Origin: an uncultured Bacteroidales bacterium
GTDB taxonomy: Bacteria > Bacteroidota > Bacteroidia > Bacteroidales > Paludibacteraceae
Assembly: GCA_900316125.1 (NCBI GenBank)
Contig: ONBO01000006.1
Coordinates: 1-64,000 of the forward strand
DNA length: 64,000 bases
Reading direction: 5' to 3'
The position numbers and the translations under genes are program-made. This document shows positions 25,348 to 35,248 of the stretch, piece after piece (the stretch's first letter is position 1; every line of letters begins with the position of its first letter). Under the pieces are notes generated by a model. It was not told the DNA's origin. It did not search any database and saw only the letters and a program-made list of their open reading frames with translations.

Positions 25348-28020
25348 ATGAAGAAAACTCTATTAACTCTGGCTGTAGCGCTTGCCTCTCTGGCTGTATG
25401 GGCACAGTCTTTTACTCCTGACCAGGTGGCTCAGGGTTACAGTGACTTTGGCAATAAAGTTACTTTTATCTTTGATGAACTGCTCTACGATGTGGAGCCT
25501 CAGCGTGTATATGTAACAGGTGAGTTCCGTAATTGGGACGCATCTACAGAGGTTGGCCCGTGGGAACTGAAACGCATGGGGCAGCAGTGGGTTGTGGAGT
25601 TTGACAATACTGATGATGCTGTTATCAAGCCAAACCAGCAGTTCAAGTTCCGCATTGACGGCGGTAACTGGATTGACCCTTGGAGCGGCGCCCCTAACCA
25701 GAAGGCCGGTAACCTTGTGTTCAAACCGCAGGCTGAGGCTTTCCAGCTCAGGGCTGAGCTCAAGAAGTCAAATCTTATATGGGCTGAGGTAGGTGACGGC
25801 CGTCCTCTTAACCCTGATGGTTACAAGATTACTGATGCGGCAGGCCGTGAAATCAGAGTTGCAGGGGTGTTGCCTAACGGCAAGTACTCTACACTTATAG
25901 TTCCTGCCATACCTCTTGACATACGCAGGGTTTACTATCTTGAGGTTCCATCTATAAATCAGAAGGCTGTGTGCAGCTATGACGGCTGGTTCCGTGAACT
26001 ATATTCAACCAAGGAGCTCGGCGCCAATGTGGATAACGGTCAGACTGTTTTCAGAGTATTTGCACCACGTGCCACTAACGTAATCATCTATCTTTACAAG
26101 GATAAGGATGACAAGATAGCCACACTTGGTGAGTTTGAGATGCTTAAAGATGAGAACGGTGTATGGGAGTATACTGCATACGAGGATTTGGCGGGCGTAT
26201 ATTATGATTTTACAGTTCACGGCTTTAAGGAGCCTGGTAACCGTTTCTATGAGAGTGAACCTGTTCATGTAAATGACCCGTACGCCCGTGTCAGCGATGA
26301 CACCTTTGGCAAGTGCCGTGTATGGCATCGTACAAAACCTGCCACACCGCTTAAAAACGGCATACCTGCAATGAAAGATCTTATTGCATACGAGGTTCAT
26401 GTACAGGACTTTACTGATAAACTTCCTTTGCCAGACAGCCTTAAGGGCACTATGAAGGGTATGATTACTCCGGGCCTTAAGAACAAACGTGGCGAAAAGA
26501 TTGGTTTTGACTACCTTGTAGATTTGGGTGTTAACTGTATTCACCTGCAGCCAATGCAGGAGTATTTGCACATTCCTGATTCAGTATGGAAACCAGCCTT
26601 CAAGGATGACCCTTACATGAAGGAACAGGGTATAGCTGAGGAGAACTACCAGTGGGGTTACCGTACCTCATTTGCAATGGCAGTAGAGAGTCGCTATCGT
26701 GTAAAGGGCTCAGAGCTTGGTAGTGAGCGTGACCAGTTCCGTGACCTAGTTCAAGCGTTCCACGATAAGAACATCGCCGTAATCATAGACATTGTGCCTA
26801 ACCATACCGCTGAGGATATGGAGGGTCACAGCTGGATATTCAACTTCAACGGCTTTGACAAGCAGTACTACTATCGTACCAAGAATTTTGAGCATATTGG
26901 CGGCTATGGTAATGAGGTTAAGACTGAGAATCGCCCAATGACACAGCGTTGGCTTATTGACCAGTGCCTCTACTTCATAAATGAGTTCGGTATTGACGGT
27001 TTCCGTATTGACCTTGCAGGCCAGATGGACAAGCAGACCTTGAAGATTCTAAAGGATGAGATAGGTCATGACAAGATTCTCTACGGTGAGCCTTGGATTG
27101 GTTCTAATGACCCTGACTATGAGAATAATCCTGACTGGGACTGGTACAAGGAGGATGCGCCTATAACCTACTTCCAGGATGAGAGCCGTAATGCATACAA
27201 AGGCCCTACCTTTGAGCTTAATAATCCTAAGACAGACCGTGGATGGGCTGGTGGCAAGTTTTCTGAGCGTCCTACTGTAATGAAGGGTCTTAACTGTACT
27301 TACAAGGAGGACAAGACCCCTTGCAGCGGTATCTCATATCTTGACATTCATGACAATTTTGCTCTTGCTGACCAGTTTGGCGGTCCTGATTTTGACGGCC
27401 GTAAGCATGTGGATCAGCGTGAGTACAAGATAGCTGTTACCCTTCTTTACACCACTCTTGGCCCTATTGTGCTGCACGGTGGTTCTGAGATTATGCGTTC
27501 TAAGGCGCACGCTCCATTGAAAGAGGTGGTTAAGAAGATTGGTGATGATTACAATATCTACATACATGGATATCGTGATTCATATAACTGCCGTGAGGCT
27601 AATGACTACCTGTGGGAGCAGGTGGGTCAGAAACCAAAAGGAGATAATAAGAATGACTACGCCAATATGTACGCATTCTGGCGTGGCATGAACCGCTTCC
27701 GTATGTCAGACTATGGCAAGGTGTTCCGTGTGGCTGAGGCCGTACCTGAGGATTATTACAAGTGGTTCGCTCCTGCTGATGATGAGAGTATGCTGGGTTA
27801 TCTTGTTGATGACAAGGTGCTGGTTCTCCTCAATGCTGGTGATACTGAGAAAGAGTTCAAGGATGTGGTTCTGCCGGAAGGCAATTGGAAACTTATAGCC
27901 ACATCAGACAAAGTTGATATAAAAGGTGTAAGTTCTAAAAACAAGACGACCAATGTTAAGGCTGGCAGCAACAATGTAAAGGTTGAGGCTACTGGGCTTT
28001 ACATTTGGGTAAAACAATGA
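25348..28020 (+). CDS. secreted GH13 type I pullulanase-like enzyme
   Basis: Hydrolyses alpha-1,6 links in starch, glycogen or pullulan. The 890 residues have a signal peptide ([19 protein letters not shown], then Q), an N-terminal starch-binding-like E-set ([13 protein letters not shown]) and a CBM48-like module ([18 protein letters not shown], about 230-310). The GH13 barrel follows with the four conserved regions: [18 protein letters not shown] (nucleophile Asp), YGEPWIG (acid Glu) and LDIHDNF. YQWGYRT instead of YNWGYDP is a variant of the pullulanase signature. It lies 20 nt after a FISUMP lipoprotein and overlaps trpS by 4 nt (ATGA). A second starch enzyme is at 57110-60408. Confidence 0.88.
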   Translation: MKKTLLTLAVALASLAVWAQSFTPDQVAQGYSDFGNKVTFIFDELLYDVEPQRVYVTGEFRNWDASTEVGPWELKRMGQQWVVEFDNTDDAVIKPNQQFKFRIDGGNWIDPWSGAPNQKAGNLVFKPQAEAFQLRAELKKSNLIWAEVGDGRPLNPDGYKITDAAGREIRVAGVLPNGKYSTLIVPAIPLDIRRVYYLEVPSINQKAVCSYDGWFRELYSTKELGANVDNGQTVFRVFAPRATNVIIYLYKDKDDKIATLGEFEMLKDENGVWEYTAYEDLAGVYYDFTVHGFKEPGNRFYESEPVHVNDPYARVSDDTFGKCRVWHRTKPATPLKNGIPAMKDLIAYEVHVQDFTDKLPLPDSLKGTMKGMITPGLKNKRGEKIGFDYLVDLGVNCIHLQPMQEYLHIPDSVWKPAFKDDPYMKEQGIAEENYQWGYRTSFAMAVESRYRVKGSELGSERDQFRDLVQAFHDKNIAVIIDIVPNHTAEDMEGHSWIFNFNGFDKQYYYRTKNFEHIGGYGNEVKTENRPMTQRWLIDQCLYFINEFGIDGFRIDLAGQMDKQTLKILKDEIGHDKILYGEPWIGSNDPDYENNPDWDWYKEDAPITYFQDESRNAYKGPTFELNNPKTDRGWAGGKFSERPTVMKGLNCTYKEDKTPCSGISYLDIHDNFALADQFGGPDFDGRKHVDQREYKIAVTLLYTTLGPIVLHGGSEIMRSKAHAPLKEVVKKIGDDYNIYIHGYRDSYNCREANDYLWEQVGQKPKGDNKNDYANMYAFWRGMNRFRMSDYGKVFRVAEAVPEDYYKWFAPADDESMLGYLVDDKVLVLLNAGDTEKEFKDVVLPEGNWKLIATSDKVDIKGVSSKNKTTNVKAGSNNVKVEATGLYIWVKQ

Positions 28021-29060
28021 AAAAAATTATTTTAACTGGTGACCGCCCTACAGGCAGACTGCATATAGGGCACTATGTGGGTTCACTGCGCCGCAGAGTG
28101 CAGTTACAGAACTCTGGAGAGTATGATAAGGTTCTTATAATGATTGCTGACGCTCAGGCGCTCACAGATAATGCTGACAATCCTGAAAAGGTACGCAGTA
28201 ATATTCTGGAGGTGGCTCTTGACTACCTTGCCTGCGGGCTTGACCCGTCAAAGAGCACCCTCTTTATACAGTCTCAGATTCCTGAACTGTGTGAGCTGAG
28301 CTTTTACTATATGAACTTAGTAACGGTTTCAAGGCTTCAACGTAATCCTACGGTGAAGACTGAGATTAAGATGCGTAACTTTGAGGCTAATATTCCTGTT
28401 GGCTTCTTCACATATCCTATTTCACAGGCGGCTGATATCACAGCGTTTAAGGCTACTACGGTTCCTGTGGGTGAGGATCAGGCTCCTATGCTGGAGCAGT
28501 GCGTGGAGATAGTACGCCGCTTTAATAACATCTATGGTGAGACTCTTGTAGAGCCTAAGATTCTTCTTCCTGAGAATCAAGCCTGCATGCGTCTGCCTGG
28601 CATTGACGGCAAGGCTAAGATGAGCAAGTCACTTGGTAATTGCATCTACCTTAGTGAAGAGGCTGACGAGCTTGCAAAGAAGGTTCGCATTATGTACACA
28701 GACCCTAACCACCTTAAGGTTTCAGACCCTGGCACTGTGGAGGGTAATGTGGTGTTCACATATCTTGACGCATTCTGCCGTGATGAGCATTTTGCTGCCT
28801 ATCTGCCTGAATATGCTAATCTTGATGAGCTGAAGGCTCATTATCGCCGTGGCGGTTTGGGAGATGTTAAGGTGAAGAAACTGCTTAACGCGATACTTGA
28901 GGAGGAGCTGGCTCCAATACGTGAGCGCCGCAAGGAGTTTGCAAAAGACCCTGCCGCAGTTTATGATATCCTGCGGAAGGGTAGTTTGGATGCTCGTGAG
29001 ATTGCCGCTAAAACTCTTGATGAGGTACGCGACGCTATGCAAATCAATTACTTTAAGTAA
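28017..29060 (+). CDS. trpS: tryptophanyl-tRNA synthetase
   Basis: Class I synthetase that charges tRNA-Trp. The 347 residues contain the HIGH motif ([11 protein letters not shown] near residue 15) and KMSKS ([11 protein letters not shown] near residue 200), with DGGDQ-type region [11 protein letters not shown]. The start ATG at 28017 overlaps the TGA of the pullulanase gene as ATGA, which argues for translational coupling and against the alternative upstream start at 28005. A housekeeping synthetase at the end of a starch-use operon is an odd partner; an internal promoter was not found. Confidence 0.95.
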   Translation: MKKIILTGDRPTGRLHIGHYVGSLRRRVQLQNSGEYDKVLIMIADAQALTDNADNPEKVRSNILEVALDYLACGLDPSKSTLFIQSQIPELCELSFYYMNLVTVSRLQRNPTVKTEIKMRNFEANIPVGFFTYPISQAADITAFKATTVPVGEDQAPMLEQCVEIVRRFNNIYGETLVEPKILLPENQACMRLPGIDGKAKMSKSLGNCIYLSEEADELAKKVRIMYTDPNHLKVSDPGTVEGNVVFTYLDAFCRDEHFAAYLPEYANLDELKAHYRRGGLGDVKVKKLLNAILEEELAPIRERRKEFAKDPAAVYDILRKGSLDAREIAAKTLDEVRDAMQINYFK

Positions 29061-29065
29061 TTCTT

Positions 29066-29512
29066 TTATCTAGAGGCTATAGCCGCTCCTAAGAGACCTG
29101 CCACTACCGCCACTCCTGCTACAGTGGCGGCTGTGGCCACTGGTGACGCTACGTATGCCACTCTTGGTGCTGGTGCCGGAACCGGTGCTGGAGGAGGAGG
29201 CACCGGCGCAGGGCGATGGTGTGCGTGATGGCGTGGTGCTGGAGGAGGAGGCACTGGCGCAGGACGATGATGTGCATGATGACGTGGCGCTGGTGGAGGT
29301 GGAGGCACTGGTGCTGGTCTATGATGATGTGCCTTGGCTACAGGCTTTGGAGCCGGTTTGTGATTCACTGTTGCAACTGGTTTTGGAGCCGGTGCATGTT
29401 TAATCTCTGAACGAGTATGACCTGTAGTACGCCCTTCACGTGGCTGAGCGTTTACAATACCTACTGAAAGCATTACGCTGCAAATAGCAACTAAAAACAT
29501 TCTCTTTTTCAT
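29066..29512 (-). CDS. secreted proline/histidine-rich repeat protein
   Basis: A 148-residue protein with a signal peptide (MKKRMFLVAICSVMLSVGIV, ending NAQ), then a low-complexity middle made of 17-residue repeats of the type HHRPAPVPPPPAPRHHA, and a C-terminal hydrophobic Gly/Ala/Val segment (VAGVAVVAGLLGAAI) that could be a membrane anchor or glycine-zipper. His clusters suggest metal binding and the polyproline stretches suggest a rod-like spacer; both are inference. ATG 29512 is chosen because it starts the signal peptide; a longer frame to 29569 adds an implausible hydrophilic leader. It lies 5 bp from the convergent trpS stop. No recognised family. Confidence 0.65.
   Translation of the reverse strand: MKKRMFLVAICSVMLSVGIVNAQPREGRTTGHTRSEIKHAPAPKPVATVNHKPAPKPVAKAHHHRPAPVPPPPPAPRHHAHHRPAPVPPPPAPRHHAHHRPAPVPPPPAPVPAPAPRVAYVASPVATAATVAGVAVVAGLLGAAIASR
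29184..29330. repeat. 51-bp tandem repeat encoding 17-residue Pro/His units
   Basis: Units at 29184-29234 and 29235-29285 are nearly identical; a third, diverged unit starts at 29286. The array is in frame in the minus-strand gene. Confidence 0.8.
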
Positions 29513-29674
29513 AACTTTAATTTTTTTTGCCCTTACGGGCTGGTTAAACATTTTTTTAATACTTGTCAATACTTGGAAACTCTAATAGTTTTTGCGTTTC
29601 CTTTGCCTCTTTGACGGTAGGGTTAAATGCAAGGTTTAACCAGTTATGAAATTTTTTACAAAAAAAGGAGAATA

Positions 29675-32053
29675 TTAAATGATAGAGCCTATCTGGTATA
29701 TAAGGAAACATACTATCCATGCAAGTGCTGTGGAGTATATTGCTTGAAATATGGCCCATTTCCAGCTGCCGCTCTCATTTTTAATTGCAATAAGAGTGGC
29801 TATGCAAGGGAAACATAGCAGTACAAACACCATAAAGTTGAAGCCTACGAGTGGAGTATATAAAGGAGTCCCGTCCTGTTTTACTTGAGACAACATGATG
29901 TCTCCAAGGTCATCACTTTCCTCATTGCCAGTATATAGTACAGACAGTGTGCTCACAACCACCTCTTTTGCTGGTAAACCGGAGGCTATGCTCACACTCA
30001 TTTTCCAGTCAAATCCCAGCGGAGCCATGACTGGCTCCAATGCTTTCCCTATACGCCCTATATAACTGTACTCCATCTGCTCCTGGTCTGTTACGTTGTC
30101 GCCTGGGGCGGTGGGGAAGTATCCTAATGCCCAAATAATAATGGATGCAAGCAGAATTACCGTACCCATCTTCTTCAGGTACTGTTTTGATTTCTCCCAC
30201 ATGTGGTGCAGCGCTGACTTTAGGGTAGGTACACGGTATGGTGGAAGCTCCATAACAAATGGTATGTCATCATCTTTGAATATGAAGCGTTTAAGAACTT
30301 TTGCCATAATTACGGCCATGCAGATGCCAATAAGGTATATTGACAGCATTATAAGTCCTGCATGCTTAGGAAAGAATATGGCTGTGAATATAAGATACAC
30401 AGGAAGCCTTGCGCTACAACTCATAAACGGAGTAACAAGCATGGTTATAATGCGGCTGTTCTTGCTCTCAAGTGTTCTGGTTGACATAACCGCAGGTACT
30501 GAGCAGCCAAAGCCCATAAGCATGGGTACAAATGACTTGCCGTGCAACCCTATACGGTGCATTATCTTGTCCATTATGAATGCGGCGCGTGAAAGATAGC
30601 CGGAATCCTCCATTAGTGATATGAAGAAGTAGAGTATAAGTATGTTTGGCAGGAACACTATCACACCGCCTACGCCTCTTATTATTCCGTCGATGAGTAA
30701 ATCTTTAAGCGACCCGTCTGCCAGATGCTCTTCTACAAACTCCGCAATCCATTCAACTCCCATATCTATCCAGTCCATAGGGTACTGCCCGAGCACAAAC
30801 GTACACTCAAACATAATCCACATAAAGAGTATGAATATTGGGAATCCCCATAGTTTATGCGTTACAAACTTATCTATTATTTTGGTTGTCTTGAATGTGT
30901 CATTGCTGCCGCCTTGGTATGTCTCAGCAAGTGCGCCCTGTATGTATCCGTATTTGGCGTTGATAATAGCTCCCTCGCAGTCATCTTGCAGCTCATTTTC
31001 AATGTGCCCTATAACGCTGTCTCTGTAGGAGAATATCTCATCGGCGTTAGAGAGGCTGCGTATGTATTTCTCTGCATCAGCATCACGCTCCATAAGTTTA
31101 ACAGCAAAGAAACGGCTTGATATTGTGCCACTGAAATTATCTGAACGGTTAATGAGAATGTTCAGCTTGTCAATTGCCTCCTGAAGCTCCCCGCAATGGT
31201 TTATATGTATATGACGTGATGTTGGCTCATTCTGATTGAATACCTTTACAACGGTTTTGAAAAGCTCTTTTAAGCCACTCTCCCCGCTGAACCCCTCGCT
31301 TGCTATTGTAGGAACAATGGGCATGCCAAGCATCACTCCTAATGACTTGTAATCAAGCGTGGCACCGCTTTTCTCAAGTTCATCATACATGTTAAGGGCT
31401 ATGACAGTGGGTATGTTCATGTCAATAAGCTGTGTGGTGAGGTAAAGGTTACGCTCTAAGTTTGATGCACTGACTATGTTTATGATGACATCGGGGGTGT
31501 TGTCAAAAAGATGACGGCGCACATAAATCTCCTCAGGAGTGTAAGTGGAGAGGGAGTATGTGCCTGGCAGATCGTAGATAATGAAGTGGTAGCCTTCAAA
31601 GTCAAAGTGACCCTCTTTGGCGTCAACTGTGACGCCTGTGTAGTTCCCTACGTGCTCATGTGAGCCTGATGCTATATTGAACAGCGATGTCTTGCCTGAG
31701 TTAGGGTTGCCCACAAGCGCTACGTTTATGGTCTTGCCCTTCTCTGCCACTATGTGGCGGATAATCTCATCAGGATCCTCAATTGTTCGTGGCAGGTCTG
31801 TGTGCTCGGCTCTCTGCTGAAGCGCCTCTTTTTCTGTTATGACCTCTATGAGTTCAGCTTCCTTGCGGCGGAGTGACACTTCATAGTTCATAACCTTGTA
31901 TTTTATTGGGTCACGCAGAGGGGCGTTAAGAATAACTTCTACGGTCTGACCTCCTATAAAACCCATCTCAATGATGCGCTTACGGAATTTTCCTGAACCG
32001 GCAACTTTTACAATAACACCTTTGTCGCCGCTCTGTAGCTCACTTAGCTTCAT
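29675..32053 (-). CDS. feoB: ferrous iron transporter, FeoA-FeoB fusion
   Basis: Takes up Fe(II) across the inner membrane, driven or gated by GTP. The 792 residues start with a FeoA SH3-like domain (1-73: MKLSELQSGDKGVIVKV, RIIEMGFIGG), fused to the FeoB G domain with G1 GNPNSGKTSLF at 115-125, DLPGTYSLS (G3) and NMYDE (NxxD, G4), then a GDI region and about eight to ten membrane segments with the Gate motifs PFMSCSARLPVY and GLPAKEVVVSTL. The A-B fusion is common in Bacteroidota. A Cys-rich partner starts upstream and overlaps by 14 nt, so the pair is translationally coupled. A promoter with a palindrome lies upstream of the partner. Confidence 0.95.
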   Translation of the reverse strand: MKLSELQSGDKGVIVKVAGSGKFRKRIIEMGFIGGQTVEVILNAPLRDPIKYKVMNYEVSLRRKEAELIEVITEKEALQQRAEHTDLPRTIEDPDEIIRHIVAEKGKTINVALVGNPNSGKTSLFNIASGSHEHVGNYTGVTVDAKEGHFDFEGYHFIIYDLPGTYSLSTYTPEEIYVRRHLFDNTPDVIINIVSASNLERNLYLTTQLIDMNIPTVIALNMYDELEKSGATLDYKSLGVMLGMPIVPTIASEGFSGESGLKELFKTVVKVFNQNEPTSRHIHINHCGELQEAIDKLNILINRSDNFSGTISSRFFAVKLMERDADAEKYIRSLSNADEIFSYRDSVIGHIENELQDDCEGAIINAKYGYIQGALAETYQGGSNDTFKTTKIIDKFVTHKLWGFPIFILFMWIMFECTFVLGQYPMDWIDMGVEWIAEFVEEHLADGSLKDLLIDGIIRGVGGVIVFLPNILILYFFISLMEDSGYLSRAAFIMDKIMHRIGLHGKSFVPMLMGFGCSVPAVMSTRTLESKNSRIITMLVTPFMSCSARLPVYLIFTAIFFPKHAGLIMLSIYLIGICMAVIMAKVLKRFIFKDDDIPFVMELPPYRVPTLKSALHHMWEKSKQYLKKMGTVILLASIIIWALGYFPTAPGDNVTDQEQMEYSYIGRIGKALEPVMAPLGFDWKMSVSIASGLPAKEVVVSTLSVLYTGNEESDDLGDIMLSQVKQDGTPLYTPLVGFNFMVFVLLCFPCIATLIAIKNESGSWKWAIFQAIYSTALAWIVCFLIYQIGSII

Positions 32054-32222
32054 CTTTCACCTCCTTTTGCGGCTTGTTGCAATTCCCAGCCATGCCGCAT
32101 GACTGACACCCGCAACCACAGCCGCCTTTACTTTTGCCTGTAAAAGCTCTGTATGTGTGAACTGCCACCGCTATGAGTGCCGCTCCTACAATAACTGCTG
32201 CTATGATAGTTTGTAAATCCAT
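32040..32222 (-). CDS. FeoB-associated Cys-rich membrane protein
   Basis: The 60-residue protein has one N-terminal membrane helix (LQTIIAAVIVGAALIAVAV) and then GGCGCGCQSCGMAGNC, six cysteines within about 20 residues, then a charged tail. This is the FeoB_associated (PF12669) pattern; such proteins may pass iron to or from FeoB in anaerobes, playing the part FeoC has in enterobacteria. It is the first gene of the feo transcript and overlaps feoB by 14 nt. Confidence 0.88.
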   Translation of the reverse strand: MDLQTIIAAVIVGAALIAVAVHTYRAFTGKSKGGCGCGCQSCGMAGNCNKPQKEVKDEAK

Positions 32223-32235
32223 GATTATCAGTTTG

Positions 32236-32266
32236 CAAAGGTACGCATATTATGCGTATATGGCAA
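32236..32266 (-). promoter_or_regulatory. feo promoter with an embedded perfect palindrome
   Basis: Minus strand TTG (32266-32264), 20 nt, TACCTTTG (32243-32236). Between the two boxes, and overlapping the TA of the -7 box, lies TACGCATA-T-TATGCGTA (32242-32258), a perfect 8-bp inverted repeat with a 1-bp centre: the right place and shape for a repressor operator. It does not resemble the GATAATGATAATC Fur consensus. Confidence 0.7.
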
Positions 32267-32288
32267 TCCCCACAAATGATGATTTTTC

Positions 32289-33137
32289 TTACTTGACCCC
32301 TGTGTATTTCCTGTATATCTTATTGTACGCCTTGCTCTCAAGGAATACTTCCAACCAACTGTTAATGCTGTCAAGCAGGTCTGGGGAACTGTGCCGTACG
32401 CCCCATGAATAGTTCTGAGTAAAGCTTATAGCTGTGGATATGTCAACATTAGGGTAGTCCTTCTGAAGGACCCTTGCCACATATTCATCACATACAAAGT
32501 AGTTTATTACGGTGTCTGAAACCATGCGGAAAAGCATGTCATCATTGGAGTCTGGTATCTCATGAAGGTATATGGTGTCACCAATCTCCTTCTCAAGGTA
32601 GTGCAGCCTGTGCTTGAATATTGAGCCTGGCGCCACGTATATGTGCTGGCCTGCAAGGTCAAGCTGGTTAACAATGAACATTGTGGTGTCCACCACGCCA
32701 GGCTTGCGGCGGCGTTGTACTAGCTTCTGGCGGCTTGTGAACACCGGTATCGTGTATGAGACGGTCTCCTTCATGTCATTGTACACAGGCAGATGCCATG
32801 CCAGAAGGTCAACCTGATTGTTCATTAGCATCTCCATAGCCTTGTCAAGGTTCCTTTCAGAAATAAATTTTACATTAAGGGAGTGCCTGTGTGCAAAATC
32901 CTCCACCATCTTAACCTGTAATCCTTCAAGTGAGTCACACTCCACAAGCGTGTCACACTGGATGGTTATGTAGCTCATTTTGTTATCCTCAACAATGACG
33001 TTGATTACACCTTCTTCCTCAATTTCTTCAAAATCACGTTCACCGCAAACCTTCTTGTAGTGTCTTACACTTGATATCAAAGCCACGATGCCAAGAATGG
33101 CGGCGCAAATTACTATGTATGTCAGGCGTTTAGTCAT
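32289..33137 (-). CDS. membrane-anchored solute-binding-like protein (SBP_bac_3 type)
   Basis: The 282-residue protein has one N-terminal membrane segment (YIVICAAILGIVALISSV) and a periplasmic part with the fold pattern of family 3 solute-binding proteins: EGLQVKMVEDFAHRHSLNVKF, NNQVDLLAWHLPV, FTSRQKLVQRRR, VINYFVCDEYVARVL. The same domain forms the N-terminal half of the lytic transglycosylase MltF, but no lysozyme-like domain follows here. No ABC transporter genes adjoin it, so a sensor or accessory role is as likely as transport. It starts at ATG 33137, overlapping the porin gene end by 8 nt, so the two are coupled. Confidence 0.7.
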   Translation of the reverse strand: MTKRLTYIVICAAILGIVALISSVRHYKKVCGERDFEEIEEEGVINVIVEDNKMSYITIQCDTLVECDSLEGLQVKMVEDFAHRHSLNVKFISERNLDKAMEMLMNNQVDLLAWHLPVYNDMKETVSYTIPVFTSRQKLVQRRRKPGVVDTTMFIVNQLDLAGQHIYVAPGSIFKHRLHYLEKEIGDTIYLHEIPDSNDDMLFRMVSDTVINYFVCDEYVARVLQKDYPNVDISTAISFTQNYSWGVRHSSPDLLDSINSWLEVFLESKAYNKIYRKYTGVK

Positions 33138-35136
33138 AGAAGTTCCAAGATAATCCAATTTTCACCATGCTTGGGTTAAGCGGGTAGTGGGGTACAGTAA
33201 AATATGTTGGAGGCATGAAAAGGCTTGAGAAGTTGTACCACATTACAAAGAAGCGGAACTGCTTCAGGTGCATGTTAAGGTAGGCGTTCATCTCAGGATA
33301 GTTTCCGCAGAGCACTTTGTTCTGCAGGTAGAACTGTCCTGTGGCCGGCATGTAGGCGTTGGCGTAGTAGGATGTGTTATATCGGCAGTCCACGCCTATC
33401 TGCACGTTAAGCACCTTCCTGAACATCTTGAAGTCTGCATATAGGTTTGAGAAAAGAGTTACAAGCGGCAGCGGCAGTACATCAGCCTTTGATGAATATT
33501 GTAGTACGGCTCTGTTCTCCCAGCGGAACCACCACAGTTTAAGGTTCAGTTTGGCCTCTCCGCTCACTATCTGAATGAAGTCATGGTTCTGTGCGGGCAT
33601 GGCTAGCGTGTCAAAGTGTATGTACTCCTTAAGACCCTGCCAGCCGGCTCCCACCTCAAAGTCGCACCACTTGTTTGGTATGCCTATCTTGGCGTAGCCT
33701 CGTGCATCCCATGTGTTGTTGAACTTATTATTCCATATAAAGTGGTTGGAGTAGTAGTGCTCATGGAAATAGCTTGGGTTGAGGCTCTTAATGTGGCCTT
33801 CCGCATCAATGGTGAGGCTGCATGTCTTAAGAGGTACGATAGTGTGGAAATCACCTTTCACGCTGAATGCAAAGCGTTTGTCATAACCTAGTACCAGCGC
33901 CTCGCCAAGCACACCGAATGTGGTGTTGCCTGTACGTTTGTAAAGCTCACCGCCCACGTTAACCTTGCACTCAGTGCGCCATGTGTACATGGAGTCTGCT
34001 ATAAGGCGCATATTCTCCTCTATGTCAGCCTCTGCAAAGGCTCTTAGAGAGAACACAGCCCATGGTTTGAACCCTTCACGGAAAGTTATGGAGAGAATGT
34101 TCTTCACTATATTCTGTGAAATAGTGTCACGTGTGCGTGTGTCAGAGTAGTAGTTATGCTCATAGAACCCTGTGGTAAGGCTCTTTTCAAAGTAGCGTTT
34201 GTGACGGCCCTCATACTTGAGTGTGTATGATATGGTGGATACAGGCACAAATGTGTGCTTTTCGCTGTCATCGGGGTCCTGTTTGTTATATCCAAGATGG
34301 AACTGCTGGTCTGTCCATACATATATGGAACGGAATGTTGACTGTGCCTGGTTTGTCAGGTTTGTGCCCACGTCATGACTGTCAGTCATGGTCTCAAGGT
34401 CTGCGTCATTCTTTATACCGCCGTTCTCAAAGTTACGGAAATTGTTAATGCCTGCTATGAAGTACATGCTGTAATGCTCCGCACGGTAGCTCATGTTAAA
34501 GGCTCCGTTAAGAGCGTCTGAAGACTGGCTGTAGAATGAGCCGCGCCCATATATGTAGTCAAAGCAGAGTCCAAAGTTAAGACGCTGGTTTGCGTTCACG
34601 GAGAAAAGTCCCTTCAGACGGTCCTCGCCATGCTGGGAATAACCTCCTGTGTAAAATGAAATGTTTGTGTACGGCACCCTTGTATTGTAGAAATACACGT
34701 CTTCAACTCCAAGGTAGTAGGGACGGTATGGATTCAGAAACATGTTGTCTCCCAAAAGCTCAAGCGTGGTGCGCTCAGAGAATACCGTAGGCTGCGCCGG
34801 CAGGCCCATATTGCCAAGCCACTCAGCCCCTATGTGCTTAATGTACACAGGCGTGGTGGCTAACTGGTAGTTAAGGTGAAGCGTGTCAGGCGTTGTGGGT
34901 ATTTCTATGGCTGACGGTTCCTGTACATGCCATGCCACAACCGCCTCTCCTGATGTAAGTTTCTTCTTCTTTTCAGGTTTCTTCTCCTCTTTGCTGTCGG
35001 TCTGCTCAGATGCGCTTGCAGGGGCGGTGGATTCAGTCTCCACCACCTTTGTCTCACCTCTGCCAGGTCTGGCGTTTGCTATCGCCGTAGTAAGTAGAAT
35101 GGAGAGAACTGATATGAGTATCCTTAGCTTGTTCAC
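33130..35136 (-). CDS. outer-membrane putative porin (Porin_10 type)
   Basis: The 668-residue protein has a signal peptide (LRILISVLSILLTTAIANA), a charged linker rich in Glu/Lys/Ser (about 25-70), and then a long beta-strand-rich region ending MVKIGLSWNFYD with a terminal aromatic strand, as in outer-membrane barrels. The tail MWYNFSSLFMPPTYFTVPHYPLNP is characteristic of the Bacteroidota putative porin family (PF14121). The start is GTG at 35136, 22 nt after the -7 box at 35158-35165. It is the first gene of an operon with the solute-binding-like gene. Substrate is unknown. Confidence 0.8.
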   Translation of the reverse strand: MNKLRILISVLSILLTTAIANARPGRGETKVVETESTAPASASEQTDSKEEKKPEKKKKLTSGEAVVAWHVQEPSAIEIPTTPDTLHLNYQLATTPVYIKHIGAEWLGNMGLPAQPTVFSERTTLELLGDNMFLNPYRPYYLGVEDVYFYNTRVPYTNISFYTGGYSQHGEDRLKGLFSVNANQRLNFGLCFDYIYGRGSFYSQSSDALNGAFNMSYRAEHYSMYFIAGINNFRNFENGGIKNDADLETMTDSHDVGTNLTNQAQSTFRSIYVWTDQQFHLGYNKQDPDDSEKHTFVPVSTISYTLKYEGRHKRYFEKSLTTGFYEHNYYSDTRTRDTISQNIVKNILSITFREGFKPWAVFSLRAFAEADIEENMRLIADSMYTWRTECKVNVGGELYKRTGNTTFGVLGEALVLGYDKRFAFSVKGDFHTIVPLKTCSLTIDAEGHIKSLNPSYFHEHYYSNHFIWNNKFNNTWDARGYAKIGIPNKWCDFEVGAGWQGLKEYIHFDTLAMPAQNHDFIQIVSGEAKLNLKLWWFRWENRAVLQYSSKADVLPLPLVTLFSNLYADFKMFRKVLNVQIGVDCRYNTSYYANAYMPATGQFYLQNKVLCGNYPEMNAYLNMHLKQFRFFVMWYNFSSLFMPPTYFTVPHYPLNPSMVKIGLSWNFYD

Positions 35137-35157
35137 GCGTGCTATATTACAAAACTA

Positions 35158-35187
35158 CAAAGTTATGAATTTTTTAGTAGTTGTCAA
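35158..35187 (-). promoter_or_regulatory. porin operon promoter
   Basis: Minus strand TTG (35187-35185), 19 nt, TAACTTTG (35165-35158). Confidence 0.75.
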
Positions 35188-35248
35188 AAACAAATTGACG
35201 TTATTGGCGCGCAGTCAAGTTACATTGTGCTTGCTTGTAGATAATTGA

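Noticed and set aside
29143-29403. Plus-strand ORF rich in Glu/Ala opposite the Pro/His-rich gene
   Set aside because: It is a shadow of the repeat in the minus-strand gene; it has no start context, signal or promoter, whereas the minus frame has a clear signal peptide.
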